Of a DNA stretch of 10,565 bases, positions 1 to 6,021 are shown piece by piece. Position numbers and translations under genes: made by a program. Within the stretch, counting starts at the first letter, position 1, and every line of letters starts with the position of its first letter. The DNA is from Bifidobacterium breve. Its GTDB lineage: Bacteria; Actinomycetota; Actinomycetes; Nanopelagicales; Nanopelagicaceae. The DNA lies in the NCBI GenBank assembly GCA_945866155.1, contig CAMBGL010000031.1, forward strand, positions 1-10,565. The letters are read 5' to 3'. The notes beneath the pieces are model-generated. The model was not told the origin of the DNA and searched no databases. It saw only the letters and a list, made by a program, of their open reading frames with translations.

Positions 1-2
1 CT

Positions 3-674
3 GATCCAGATTTTGCTGACGCTGACCCTAGTGTTGAAAGAAAATTTGATTATTCAGCTCAAGGTGTTGAGCGCTCGCTCAAAGATAGTTTAGAGCGCTT
101 AGGCCTCGATAGCATCGATATCGTTTTTGTACATGATCCAGATAGCCACGCCGATGTTGCAATCAAAGAGGCATATCCAGCGCTAGCAAAAATGCGTGAC
201 CAAGGAATTGTTAAGGCAATCGGTATTGGAATGAATCAGATTGCAATCCCAACTCGATTTGTAAAAGAGACTGATATTGACATTGTCTTACTTGCTGGGC
301 GCTACACACTATTGGATCAAAGTGGAGCGCAAGATTTATTGCCTGCAGCCCTTGCTAAGGGAGTTTCCATATTAGCTGCAGGTGTTTATAACTCAGGCAT
401 CCTTGCAAACCCAGTAAAGGGTGCAACCTATGACTACGCCCCTGCGAGTGATGAAATTCTTGCCCGAGCAAGGATGATCTCTGATTTCCTAAAAGAACAA
501 GGTATCTCGCTATCAAGTGCAGCACTTCAATATCCACTTCGCCATCCAGCGGTCAAAGCACTATTAGTTGGAAGTCGAAGCTCGGCCGAAGTCGATGCCA
601 ATGTCGCTGCATTCAATGAAGTCGTCCCAGATTCTGTCTGGGATGCACTAGATGAATTACTCGCTCGAAAGTAA
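3..674 (+). CDS. Aldo/keto reductase, L-fucose / D-threo-aldose 1-dehydrogenase-like (5' partial)
   Basis: The frame is open from base 3 and gives the last 223 residues of an aldo/keto reductase; about 90-100 N-terminal residues, including the Asp, Tyr and Lys of the AKR catalytic tetrad, lie before the window. The segment FVHDPD supplies the catalytic His and is typical of the D-threo-aldose 1-dehydrogenase group. IGIGMNQ follows, and near the end comes LRHPAVKALLVGSRS, the usual NAD(P)-binding tail of the family. By family knowledge the enzyme would oxidise L-fucose (or a related pyranose) at C1 to the lactone in the cytoplasm. It opens a tight plus-strand gene run, with the esterase starting 9 bp after its stop, and a lactonase and a mutarotase further on, which supports a fucose rather than a pyridoxal substrate. 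The exact substrate cannot be settled from sequence. Confidence 0.85.
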   Translation, partial: DPDFADADPSVERKFDYSAQGVERSLKDSLERLGLDSIDIVFVHDPDSHADVAIKEAYPALAKMRDQGIVKAIGIGMNQIAIPTRFVKETDIDIVLLAGRYTLLDQSGAQDLLPAALAKGVSILAAGVYNSGILANPVKGATYDYAPASDEILARARMISDFLKEQGISLSSAALQYPLRHPAVKALLVGSRSSAEVDANVAAFNEVVPDSVWDALDELLARK

Positions 675-683
675 GGTGTATCC

Positions 684-1610
684 ATGACACTCAATTCCCA
701 AGCTAAAACACTTTTAGATCGCATGAAAGCGCTCAACCTTCCAGAGGCTTGGGACCTTGGCGCAAAAGCTCGATATGGCGGCCATGAAGAGGTAGATATG
801 GCGGGGCCTATCGAGAGCGGAGTGCGCATTGATCACCGCTTCATTTCATCTGCTACAGCTGATCTTCCTATTCGCATTTACACACCAGAAGGTCCGGGAC
901 CTTTCAACGCTTTTATCTATTATCACGGTGGCGGTTGGGTTTTTGGCCATATTGATCGATATGACTCACAACTGGTCTCACTCGCTAAGAAGACAAATTC
1001 AGTAGTTGTCTCTGTCAATTACCAAAAATCACCTGAACATAAATTTCCAATCCCACATGATGATTGTTATGAAACTTTGGAATGGGTTGCAGCAAATGGG
1101 GCATACCTCAATATCAATGTAAATAAGATTGGCGTTGGTGGAGATAGCGCCGGTGGTAACTTGGCATCAGGTGTGGCACTTCGTGCACGCGATGAAGGAA
1201 AAATCAAACTTGCTTATCAACTACTTATCTATCCAGCCAATGGATTAGATTTTGAAGCACCCTCATATAAAAACAATGCAGAAGGATACGGCCTCTCAAG
1301 CCGCGGAATGATCTGGTTTTGGGAACAATATTTGAATGAGAAAGACAAGAACAATCCTTATGCAGTGCCACATACTGCCAAGTCTTTAGCTGGTCTTGCA
1401 CCAGTTGTCATTATTACTGCTGAATACGATGTGCTTCGCGATGATGGCTTGCTCTATGCCAAGAAACTCAAAGAGGCTGGTAACTATGTTGTCCACAAAG
1501 ACTACGAAGGGCATATTCATGGCTTCTTTAGCCACGGTAAATATGTCGATGAGGGTATTGCCGTTCGCGATTTCTTTGCTGCCGAGATCAATAAAATCCT
1601 TGCGAGCTAA
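684..1610 (+). CDS. Alpha/beta hydrolase (HSL-family esterase or lactonase)
   Basis: This is a 308-residue cytoplasmic alpha/beta hydrolase of the hormone-sensitive-lipase family, with no signal peptide. The oxyanion-hole motif HGGGW is at residues 81-85, the nucleophile elbow GDSAGGN at 153-159 with Ser155, the acid is probably Asp249 in AEYD, and the base is His279 in GHIHGF, so the triad is complete. The ribosome binding site AAGGTG overlaps the stop codon of the upstream dehydrogenase, which fixes the ATG start and suggests translational coupling. Family members hydrolyse short acyl esters, and some act on lactones. In a fucose locus it could remove O-acetyl groups from fucose or its oligosaccharides, or act as a second sugar lactonase. 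Both are inference from context; the fold assignment is firm, the substrate is not. Confidence 0.88.
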   Translation: MTLNSQAKTLLDRMKALNLPEAWDLGAKARYGGHEEVDMAGPIESGVRIDHRFISSATADLPIRIYTPEGPGPFNAFIYYHGGGWVFGHIDRYDSQLVSLAKKTNSVVVSVNYQKSPEHKFPIPHDDCYETLEWVAANGAYLNINVNKIGVGGDSAGGNLASGVALRARDEGKIKLAYQLLIYPANGLDFEAPSYKNNAEGYGLSSRGMIWFWEQYLNEKDKNNPYAVPHTAKSLAGLAPVVIITAEYDVLRDDGLLYAKKLKEAGNYVVHKDYEGHIHGFFSHGKYVDEGIAVRDFFAAEINKILAS

Positions 1611-1613
1611 CTA

Positions 1614-2285
1614 ATGAGCGCTCAACCATTCGTATTGCGAAGTGGCTTAGAGGTTGACCCTCGAGTTCGAAGCGCTTTAGTCTCTGATTCACTCGACCTC
1701 ATTGGAATTCGCAGCAATGTAATGTCGCGTTCAGTGACCCCACTAGTTTCATCAATGAAAATTATGGGTTATGCATCCACTATTGAATTTGTAGAAGGAA
1801 ATGATTTTGATCCACAGGATCCTTACGGCCCGGCAATTGACTTCCTTGATTCATTGCAATCTGGCGATGTCGCAATCGTTGCAACAGGCCATTCCACACA
1901 GTCTGCTTTCTGGGGCGAGCTATTTTCAACGGCGGCTAAAGGTCGAGGAGCTAATGGCGTAGTTACTGATGGCCCACTTCGCGATACTCAAGAGATATTG
2001 CCCGTGGGATTTAGCGCTTTCGGAATCGGAACTCTGCCCTTTGATTACAAAGGGCGCATGAAAGTGAGCAGCGTTCATTCGCGCGTGAATTGTGGGGGAG
2101 TAGAGGTCTATCAGGGAGATCTCATCGTCGCCGATAACGATGGAGTTGTAGTTGTTCCAGCATCGAAAATTGATGAGGTTATTACTTTGGCAAATGAGCG
2201 AGCGCGACGCGAGAGCACTGTGCTCAAGGAATTGCTTGAAGGAAAGAGTGTTCGTTCTGTTTGGGATAAGCACCGTGTTCTGTAA
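1614..2285 (+). CDS. RraA-like protein, candidate 2-keto acid aldolase
   Basis: The 223-residue product belongs to the RraA / 4-hydroxy-4-methyl-2-oxoglutarate aldolase fold. The diagnostic segment is GANGVVTDGPLRD, with Arg123 and Asp124; Glu102 lies exactly 20 residues before Arg123 and Glu127 follows, matching the E/D-X20-R-D-X2-E pattern seen in metal-dependent pyruvate aldolases of this family. GDLIVADNDGVVVVP near residues 168-182 is the usual family C-terminal signature. True RraA (RNase E inhibitor) proteins are much shorter and lack the aldolase residue pattern, so a catalytic role is more likely. In this pathway it could split 2-keto-3-deoxy-L-fuconate to pyruvate and lactaldehyde, or decarboxylate an oxo acid; that is inference. 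The start lies 3 bp after the esterase stop and has no clear ribosome binding site, so it probably depends on coupling. Confidence 0.85.
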   Translation: MSAQPFVLRSGLEVDPRVRSALVSDSLDLIGIRSNVMSRSVTPLVSSMKIMGYASTIEFVEGNDFDPQDPYGPAIDFLDSLQSGDVAIVATGHSTQSAFWGELFSTAAKGRGANGVVTDGPLRDTQEILPVGFSAFGIGTLPFDYKGRMKVSSVHSRVNCGGVEVYQGDLIVADNDGVVVVPASKIDEVITLANERARRESTVLKELLEGKSVRSVWDKHRVL

Positions 2286-2306
2286 GTTAGCAATGGAGAA
2301 ATCACT

Positions 2307-3173
2307 ATGAGTCAAAAACCATTTATCGACGCACACCAACATGTGTGGAAATATTCTGAACGCGAGTATTCATGGATCACTCCAGATATTACTCATCTAC
2401 TTGGCCATGACTATGTGCAAGAGCAGGTCAATCCTTCCATTGCAAAATTTGGGATCACCGGAACTGTTTATGTTCAAGCCGCAGATACCTACGATGACAC
2501 TTTTTATATGTTTCATTCCGCATCAAAGAATCCCCAGATTGCTGGAATAGTCGGGTGGGTTCCATTGGATAGAACCGAGGAAGCGATTGCAGCCCTCGAT
2601 ATCTTCACCAAGAACCCACTCTTCAAAGGTGTTCGAAACCTGACACATGATTATGGAAATCCAAAGTACGAATCTGATGATGCATGGATTGTGCGCGAAC
2701 CAGTACTCAAAACTTTAGGCGAAATAGCATCTCGAAATCTCTCTTTTGATTATGTTGCGATAAAGCCAGAGCACACTCGAAATGTTCCAACAATTGCGAA
2801 GCGCCACCCAAACCTCACCATCATTGTTGACCACTTTGCTAAACCTGATATTAAGGGCGGGCAATGGGATGATTGGTTAGTTGAAATGCAAAAGGCTGCA
2901 GTATTTCCTAATGTCTACACAAAGTTCTCAGGTCTCAATGTCTTATCTGATTGGGAAAAATGGACTATCGAAGATTGGCGTCCATACGTCATGGCGATGA
3001 AGGAATCATTCGGGACTTCACGAATGATGATGGGAAGTGATTGGCCTTTCTCGAGCATGGCAAATGATTACGACACTGTATGGAAAGCACAGTTAGAACT
3101 TATAAAAGATTTCTCGCAAACAGAGATTGATGATTTGAAATATAAAACAGCTATCAAGGCTTATCGCCTTTAG
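2307..3173 (+). CDS. Amidohydrolase-family sugar lactonase (L-fuconolactonase-like)
   Basis: This 288-residue protein is of the COG3618 amidohydrolase type, close to L-fucono-1,5-lactonase and L-rhamnono-lactonase. It opens with FIDAHQHVW, giving the metal-binding HxH pair His10 and His12, and has YSWI at 21-24, FKGVR at 106-110, VDHFAKPDI at 174-182, KFSGL at 206-210 and GSDWP with Asp245. These are the characteristic positions of the lactonase group. It would hydrolyse the lactone made by the upstream dehydrogenase to L-fuconate in the cytoplasm. GGAG at 2295-2298, eight bases before the ATG, supports the start. Its neighbours, a mutarotase 13 bp downstream and the sugar dehydrogenase upstream, favour fucose, though rhamnose or another 6-deoxysugar cannot be excluded from this gene alone. 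Confidence 0.88.
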   Translation: MSQKPFIDAHQHVWKYSEREYSWITPDITHLLGHDYVQEQVNPSIAKFGITGTVYVQAADTYDDTFYMFHSASKNPQIAGIVGWVPLDRTEEAIAALDIFTKNPLFKGVRNLTHDYGNPKYESDDAWIVREPVLKTLGEIASRNLSFDYVAIKPEHTRNVPTIAKRHPNLTIIVDHFAKPDIKGGQWDDWLVEMQKAAVFPNVYTKFSGLNVLSDWEKWTIEDWRPYVMAMKESFGTSRMMMGSDWPFSSMANDYDTVWKAQLELIKDFSQTEIDDLKYKTAIKAYRL

Positions 3174-3186
3174 AGATGGAGAGAAA

Positions 3187-3510
3187 ATGAAAAGAGTAGG
3201 TTCTGTCATCAGTATTGCACCGGGTGCTCGCGCAGAATATGAGCGCATTCATGCTGCAGTATGGCCTGAGATTCTTGCTCAGATTAGCAAGAGCCACATT
3301 CAAAACTATTCAATTTATCGCCATGGCGATCTTCTCTTTTCATATTTTGAATATGTAGGAAAAGATTACGAAGGCGATATGAAAGCAATGGGTGATGACC
3401 CAAAGACTCAAGAGTGGTGGTCACTAACAATTCCGATGCAGGCACCTATGGAAGATCGCGCCGAAGGTGAATGGTGGAAAACGCTACCCGAGGTGTTCCA
3501 TACAGATTGA
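3187..3510 (+). CDS. L-rhamnose mutarotase-family protein (probable L-fucose mutarotase)
   Basis: The 107-residue product matches the small ferredoxin-fold L-rhamnose mutarotase family (DUF718) in length and pattern: EYERIHAAVWPEILAQI at about 17-33, NYSIYRHGDLLFSYFEY at about 40-56, and a C-terminal WW pair in QEWW (residues 75-78) followed by a second WW. His22 and the Trp pair are at positions expected to line the sugar site. Such proteins interconvert alpha and beta anomers of 6-deoxysugars, and homologues occur in fucose dehydrogenase pathways, where they supply the anomer the dehydrogenase needs. GGAG just before the ATG (3178-3181) supports the start. The last 27 bp overlap the end of the convergent minus-strand hydrolase gene. 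Substrate preference for fucose is inferred from neighbours. Confidence 0.87.
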   Translation: MKRVGSVISIAPGARAEYERIHAAVWPEILAQISKSHIQNYSIYRHGDLLFSYFEYVGKDYEGDMKAMGDDPKTQEWWSLTIPMQAPMEDRAEGEWWKTLPEVFHTD

Positions 3511-4332
3511 TTCAATTTCACCAATACCTTCAATTCCAGTCTTTACTACTTGACCGGGCTTTAGATATTTCGGTGGATTCAATCCCATTGCAACACCAAA
3601 TGGTGTCCCAGTATTTATAACATCACCAGGGAAAAGTTCCATGAACTGACTGATGTACCAAACGATGTGATCAATACCAAAGAGAAGATCACTTGTTCGT
3701 GAATCTTGGCGCATCTCTCCATCAACGCTGCACCATAGGCGCAAGTCATGAGGATTTATCTCATCTCCCGTAACAATGCATGGTCCGATGGGATTAAATG
3801 TTGGAAAAGACTTTCCCTTCATCCACTGACCAGAGCGTTCAATTTGCCAATGGCGCTCACTCACATCTTGAGAAATTGTGTAACCCAAAATATGTTGCGC
3901 AGCATCTTTTGGATCCTTCAAATAGAGCGCACGCTTACCAATAACAATTGCAAGCTCTACTTCGTAATCTGTTTTCAAACTTCCAGGTGGAATAACGATT
4001 GGATCATTAGGTCCAACGACACTATCGGGGGCTTTCATAAAGATAATTGGCTCAGGTGGCGTAGCAGCATTGGTTTCTTTGATATGTAATAAATAATTGA
4101 GTCCCACGCAAATAACTTTTGTGGGATGGGCAATGGGTGAACCGATTCGTAACGATTTGATAACAGAACGGGGCAGTGCTGATAAGTCTGCGCTACTAAC
4201 TCTCTGGTAGGCACCATCACTAAGGCTCTGCCTATCCCAATCCGGGATAAGCGAATCAACAAATATTGCATCCTCGCCAACCAAAACCGCTGGTCGTTCC
4301 TGGCCAATCTCACCCACTCGAGCAATGCGCAT
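3484..4332 (-). CDS. Fumarylacetoacetate hydrolase-family protein, candidate 2,4-diketo-3-deoxy-L-fuconate hydrolase
   Basis: The start is placed at the ATG at 4330-4332 because AGGAAAGG lies seven bases upstream of it. An in-frame ATG 14 codons earlier (4374) would overlap the promoter region. The resulting 282-residue protein has the FAH-fold C-terminal domain: VGLNYLLH at about 77-84, FMKAPDSVVGPND at 98-110, metal ligands Glu124 and Glu126 in DYEVELAIVIG, Asp156 in SQDVSER, KGKSFPTFNPIGP at 172-184 and TGTPFGV at 241-247. This is the subgroup containing diketo-deoxy-sugar-acid hydrolases, which release pyruvate and lactate from 2,4-diketo-3-deoxy-L-fuconate; ureidoglycolate lyase and acylpyruvase are relatives. 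It is the only minus-strand gene here, divergent from the transporter operon and convergent with the mutarotase. The reaction is inferred from context. Confidence 0.88.
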   Translation of the reverse strand: MRIARVGEIGQERPAVLVGEDAIFVDSLIPDWDRQSLSDGAYQRVSSADLSALPRSVIKSLRIGSPIAHPTKVICVGLNYLLHIKETNAATPPEPIIFMKAPDSVVGPNDPIVIPPGSLKTDYEVELAIVIGKRALYLKDPKDAAQHILGYTISQDVSERHWQIERSGQWMKGKSFPTFNPIGPCIVTGDEINPHDLRLWCSVDGEMRQDSRTSDLLFGIDHIVWYISQFMELFPGDVINTGTPFGVAMGLNPPKYLKPGQVVKTGIEGIGEIESICMEHLG

Positions 4333-4363
4333 CTGAAAACCTTTCCTGAGAATTATCCAATAT

Positions 4364-4393
4364 CCTATAGACAAATCCCTTAAAAGACTCCAA
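4364..4393 (-). promoter_or_regulatory. Candidate promoter for the FAH-family gene
   Basis: Reading the minus strand, TTGGAG (4388-4393) and TATAGG (4364-4369) form a -35/-10 pair with an 18-base spacer. Transcription would begin near 4357, leaving a leader of about 25 bases that carries the AGGAAAGG ribosome binding site. Both hexamers are imperfect matches, so this is a plausible but weak call. It lies next to the 21-bp dyad at 4406-4426. Confidence 0.35.
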
Positions 4394-4405
4394 GATTTCC
4401 CTATG

Positions 4406-4426
4406 CAGTTCCAAACCCTGGAGCTG
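4406..4426. promoter_or_regulatory. 21-bp dyad, candidate operator in the divergent intergenic region
   Basis: The site has half-sites CAGTTCCA and TGGAGCTG around a 5-bp centre. Seven of eight positions per half are complementary (CAG-n-TCCA / TGGA-n-CTG). It lies 12 bp upstream of the proposed -35 of the FAH-family gene and 78 bp before the transporter operon start, where one regulator could control both directions. No regulator gene is present in the window, so the binding protein is unknown. Confidence 0.45.
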
Positions 4427-4433
4427 TTCCTCT

Positions 4434-4473
4434 GCGCTATAGAAAAGCCTACTCGTGGGGTTTTTTATAGAGC
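4434..4473. repeat. Imperfect inverted repeat upstream of the transporter operon
   Basis: Arms 4437-4449 and 4458-4470 are complementary at 11 of 13 positions, with one further G-T pair, around an 8-base centre; two more pairs (4434-4435 with 4472-4473) extend it past one mismatch. The arms hold two of the four TATAGA words of this intergenic region (4438 and 4466; the others start at 4366 and 4488). It may be an operator or, if transcribed, a leader hairpin. It is not read as a terminator because genes diverge from this region. Confidence 0.35.
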
Positions 4474-4503
4474 GAGGTTACATTCGTTATAGAAGGAGTT
4501 TGA

Positions 4504-5880
4504 ATGAAGTCATCGTTCCGAGTCTCCGGAAAGTCTGTGGTCGCACTTAGTGCGGTTTCATCAGCTTTTGCATTAGTACTTAGTGGTCTCTCGATTACCC
4601 CAGCGAGTGCAGCCCTAGGAACAGCACCGGTAACACTCACAGTTCAGCATGAAACAACTGGAGATCGTCCAGAAGAAGAGTGGCACGCAGTTGCAGCGGC
4701 ATTTACAAAGAAGTATCCAAATGTCACTATCAAATATTCACCAATCACAAATGAAGCAAAGGGTGGACCAAACCTTCAGGTAATTTCATCTGATGGTGCA
4801 CCAGATATTGCACTTCTTCCTTTGAACTCAAATGTGTATACACAGATGGTTAAGAACAAGGCACTTGTTCCACTCAACGGAATCTTTGCAGCAGATAACA
4901 CTGTTGCTCGCATTGGTCCACCAGCTGCTGCTCTAAAGCAAGCAGATGGTAAGTACTATGCAACACCACACGTTGTTGTGTATTACAACGTTCTTTGGAC
5001 AAATCCAGATGCAATTGCGAAATCAAAGGCAATTGTTCCTGCTAGCGGACACTTCACTTCTGTTGCGCAACTAGTTGCATTTGGTAAGGCTTGCAAGAAG
5101 GCTGGTTATGCCGGTCTAGCAATTGGTGGAAAGACAAACTTCCAAGCTTCTTGGATGTTTGACTCAATGATGCCAACAGCTGTTTCTGCTAAGGCTCTCA
5201 ACAACTACATCAATAGCTACAAGTCAGATGTTCCTGTTACAGCAAAGTGGACAGATCCAGGAATCCTCAAGACTCTTGATGCACTTGGTGCAATTGCCAA
5301 GGGTGGCGTTTACCAAAACGGTTACCTTGGTATGGATCTAGATCAAGCAACTGCTTACTTCACAGCCGGTAAGTCATGCATGCTCCTTGGTGGAACATGG
5401 ATGCCTGGCGGTGCTTTTGAATCAGATACAAAGAAGGGCACAATGAAGTTCACACCAGGACTTGCAGTATTGCCTTCAGTTGTAGCCGGAAAGAAAGCAA
5501 CTTACACACCGTATTACGGTGATGCATTTGGTATTCCTATCAAGTCAAATAACCAAGAGTGGGCACTTGAACTACTTCGCTATTTCATGAGCGATGAAGG
5601 ACAAAGAATTGGTGCACTAGAAGCTGCAGGAAACCTTCCAGTGGTTACAACAATTCCACAATCTCTATATACAAAGGTTCCACAAGGCGTGAAAGATGTA
5701 TTAGCACTTGTTGCTGCTTACGGATCACAATCAGGATGGACTTCTGAAGTACCTGGTGCATATGGCCAGACTTTCATAAATCCATTGATCCAGAAGTTGC
5801 AAGAAGGAAAGACAACATCTGCAGAAATTGCTAAGGCTCAACAGGCCAAGCTCGAAGATGTACGCAAGAACGGCCTCTAA
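4504..5880 (+). CDS. Sugar ABC transporter substrate-binding protein
   Basis: This is a 458-residue extracellular solute-binding protein of the SBP_bac_1 / MalE-UgpB class, a normal length for the family. It starts with a Sec signal peptide: basic residues Lys2, Arg6 and Lys10, a hydrophobic core at about 11-30, and an ASA-A cleavage site near residue 36. There is no Cys in the signal region, so no lipobox. The mature part begins with VTLTVQHETTGDRPEEEW, followed later by DIALLPLNSNVYTQMV and, near the end, YTPYYGDAFGIPIKSN and EWALELLRYFMSDEGQ, typical of the family hinge and C-lobe. AGAAGGAG ends five bases before the ATG. It is the first gene of the importer operon, and downstream cytoplasmic fucosidases suggest a fucosylated oligosaccharide or glycoside ligand. 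Lysine codons are mostly AAG, unlike the mixed AAA/AAG of its neighbours, hinting at high expression. Confidence 0.92.
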   Translation: MKSSFRVSGKSVVALSAVSSAFALVLSGLSITPASAALGTAPVTLTVQHETTGDRPEEEWHAVAAAFTKKYPNVTIKYSPITNEAKGGPNLQVISSDGAPDIALLPLNSNVYTQMVKNKALVPLNGIFAADNTVARIGPPAAALKQADGKYYATPHVVVYYNVLWTNPDAIAKSKAIVPASGHFTSVAQLVAFGKACKKAGYAGLAIGGKTNFQASWMFDSMMPTAVSAKALNNYINSYKSDVPVTAKWTDPGILKTLDALGAIAKGGVYQNGYLGMDLDQATAYFTAGKSCMLLGGTWMPGGAFESDTKKGTMKFTPGLAVLPSVVAGKKATYTPYYGDAFGIPIKSNNQEWALELLRYFMSDEGQRIGALEAAGNLPVVTTIPQSLYTKVPQGVKDVLALVAAYGSQSGWTSEVPGAYGQTFINPLIQKLQEGKTTSAEIAKAQQAKLEDVRKNGL

Positions 5881-5951
5881 GCCGAACTTTCGTATATAGC
5901 AATTTCCGTATGTAATTATAGGCTTCGGCCCTGAGTTGAATTGAGGAAGAA
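5881..5951 (+). promoter_or_regulatory. Intercistronic leader between binding protein and permease
   Basis: This 71-bp gap is the longest within the transporter operon. It begins directly after the stop with GCCGAACT (5881-5888), contains a compact GGC-TTCG-GCC tetraloop hairpin (5921-5930), and ends with the GAGGAAG ribosome binding site (5943-5949) five bases before the permease ATG. GCCGAA (5881-5886) can pair with TTCGGC (5924-5929), which is also part of the larger hairpin running into the permease gene. Two near-copies of CGTATATA (5891, 5908) are also present. Alternative pairings of one segment suggest a regulated junction, which is inference. Confidence 0.45.
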
Positions 5952-6021
5952 ATGTCAGTGAAGAACGAAAGTCCTTCAAAAGAAGTATCAACCTCAATCA
6001 CTCAGGGCCGAACTCTTTTTT
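5924..6021 (+). promoter_or_regulatory. Long hairpin sequestering the permease ribosome binding site, followed by a T-run
   Basis: Bases 5924-5936 are perfectly complementary to 6000-6012 (13 bp, 8 of them G-C). The stem continues, after one-base bulges at 5937 and 5939, through the pair 5938-5999 and a further perfect 7-bp stretch pairing 5940-5946 with 5992-5998. The GAGG ribosome binding site (5943-5946) lies inside that stretch and the ATG (5952) in the 45-base apical loop. Six T residues follow at 6016-6021. In RNA this would hide the permease start and resemble an attenuator with a very long loop. The pairing is seen directly; the regulatory role is inferred. Confidence 0.5.

Noticed and set aside
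527..829. Open minus-strand frame of 100 codons across the dehydrogenase/esterase junction
   Set aside because: It is antisense to conserved coding sequence on both sides, with low-complexity composition and no family resemblance.
1926..2342. Open minus-strand frame of 138 codons across the RraA-like and lactonase genes
   Set aside because: It lies antisense to two well-supported genes, shows no recognisable motifs and has no convincing ribosome binding site; it is a shadow of coding sequence.
3511..3545. Repeated TTCAATT words at the 3' end of the FAH-family gene as a possible repeat or terminator
   Set aside because: They encode the repetitive Gly-Ile-Glu stretch near the C-terminus and form no stable hairpin with a T-run.
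4333..4374. Upstream ATG for the FAH-family gene, adding 14 residues
   Set aside because: The added residues do not resemble the family start, this ATG lacks a ribosome binding site and overlaps the likely promoter, while the ATG at 4330-4332 has AGGAAAGG at proper spacing.
4443..4466. GGGG followed by T6 as a possible Rho-independent terminator
   Set aside because: The stem is AT-rich with mismatches, and no plus-strand gene ends upstream; the region separates divergent genes. Kept only as part of the inverted repeat.
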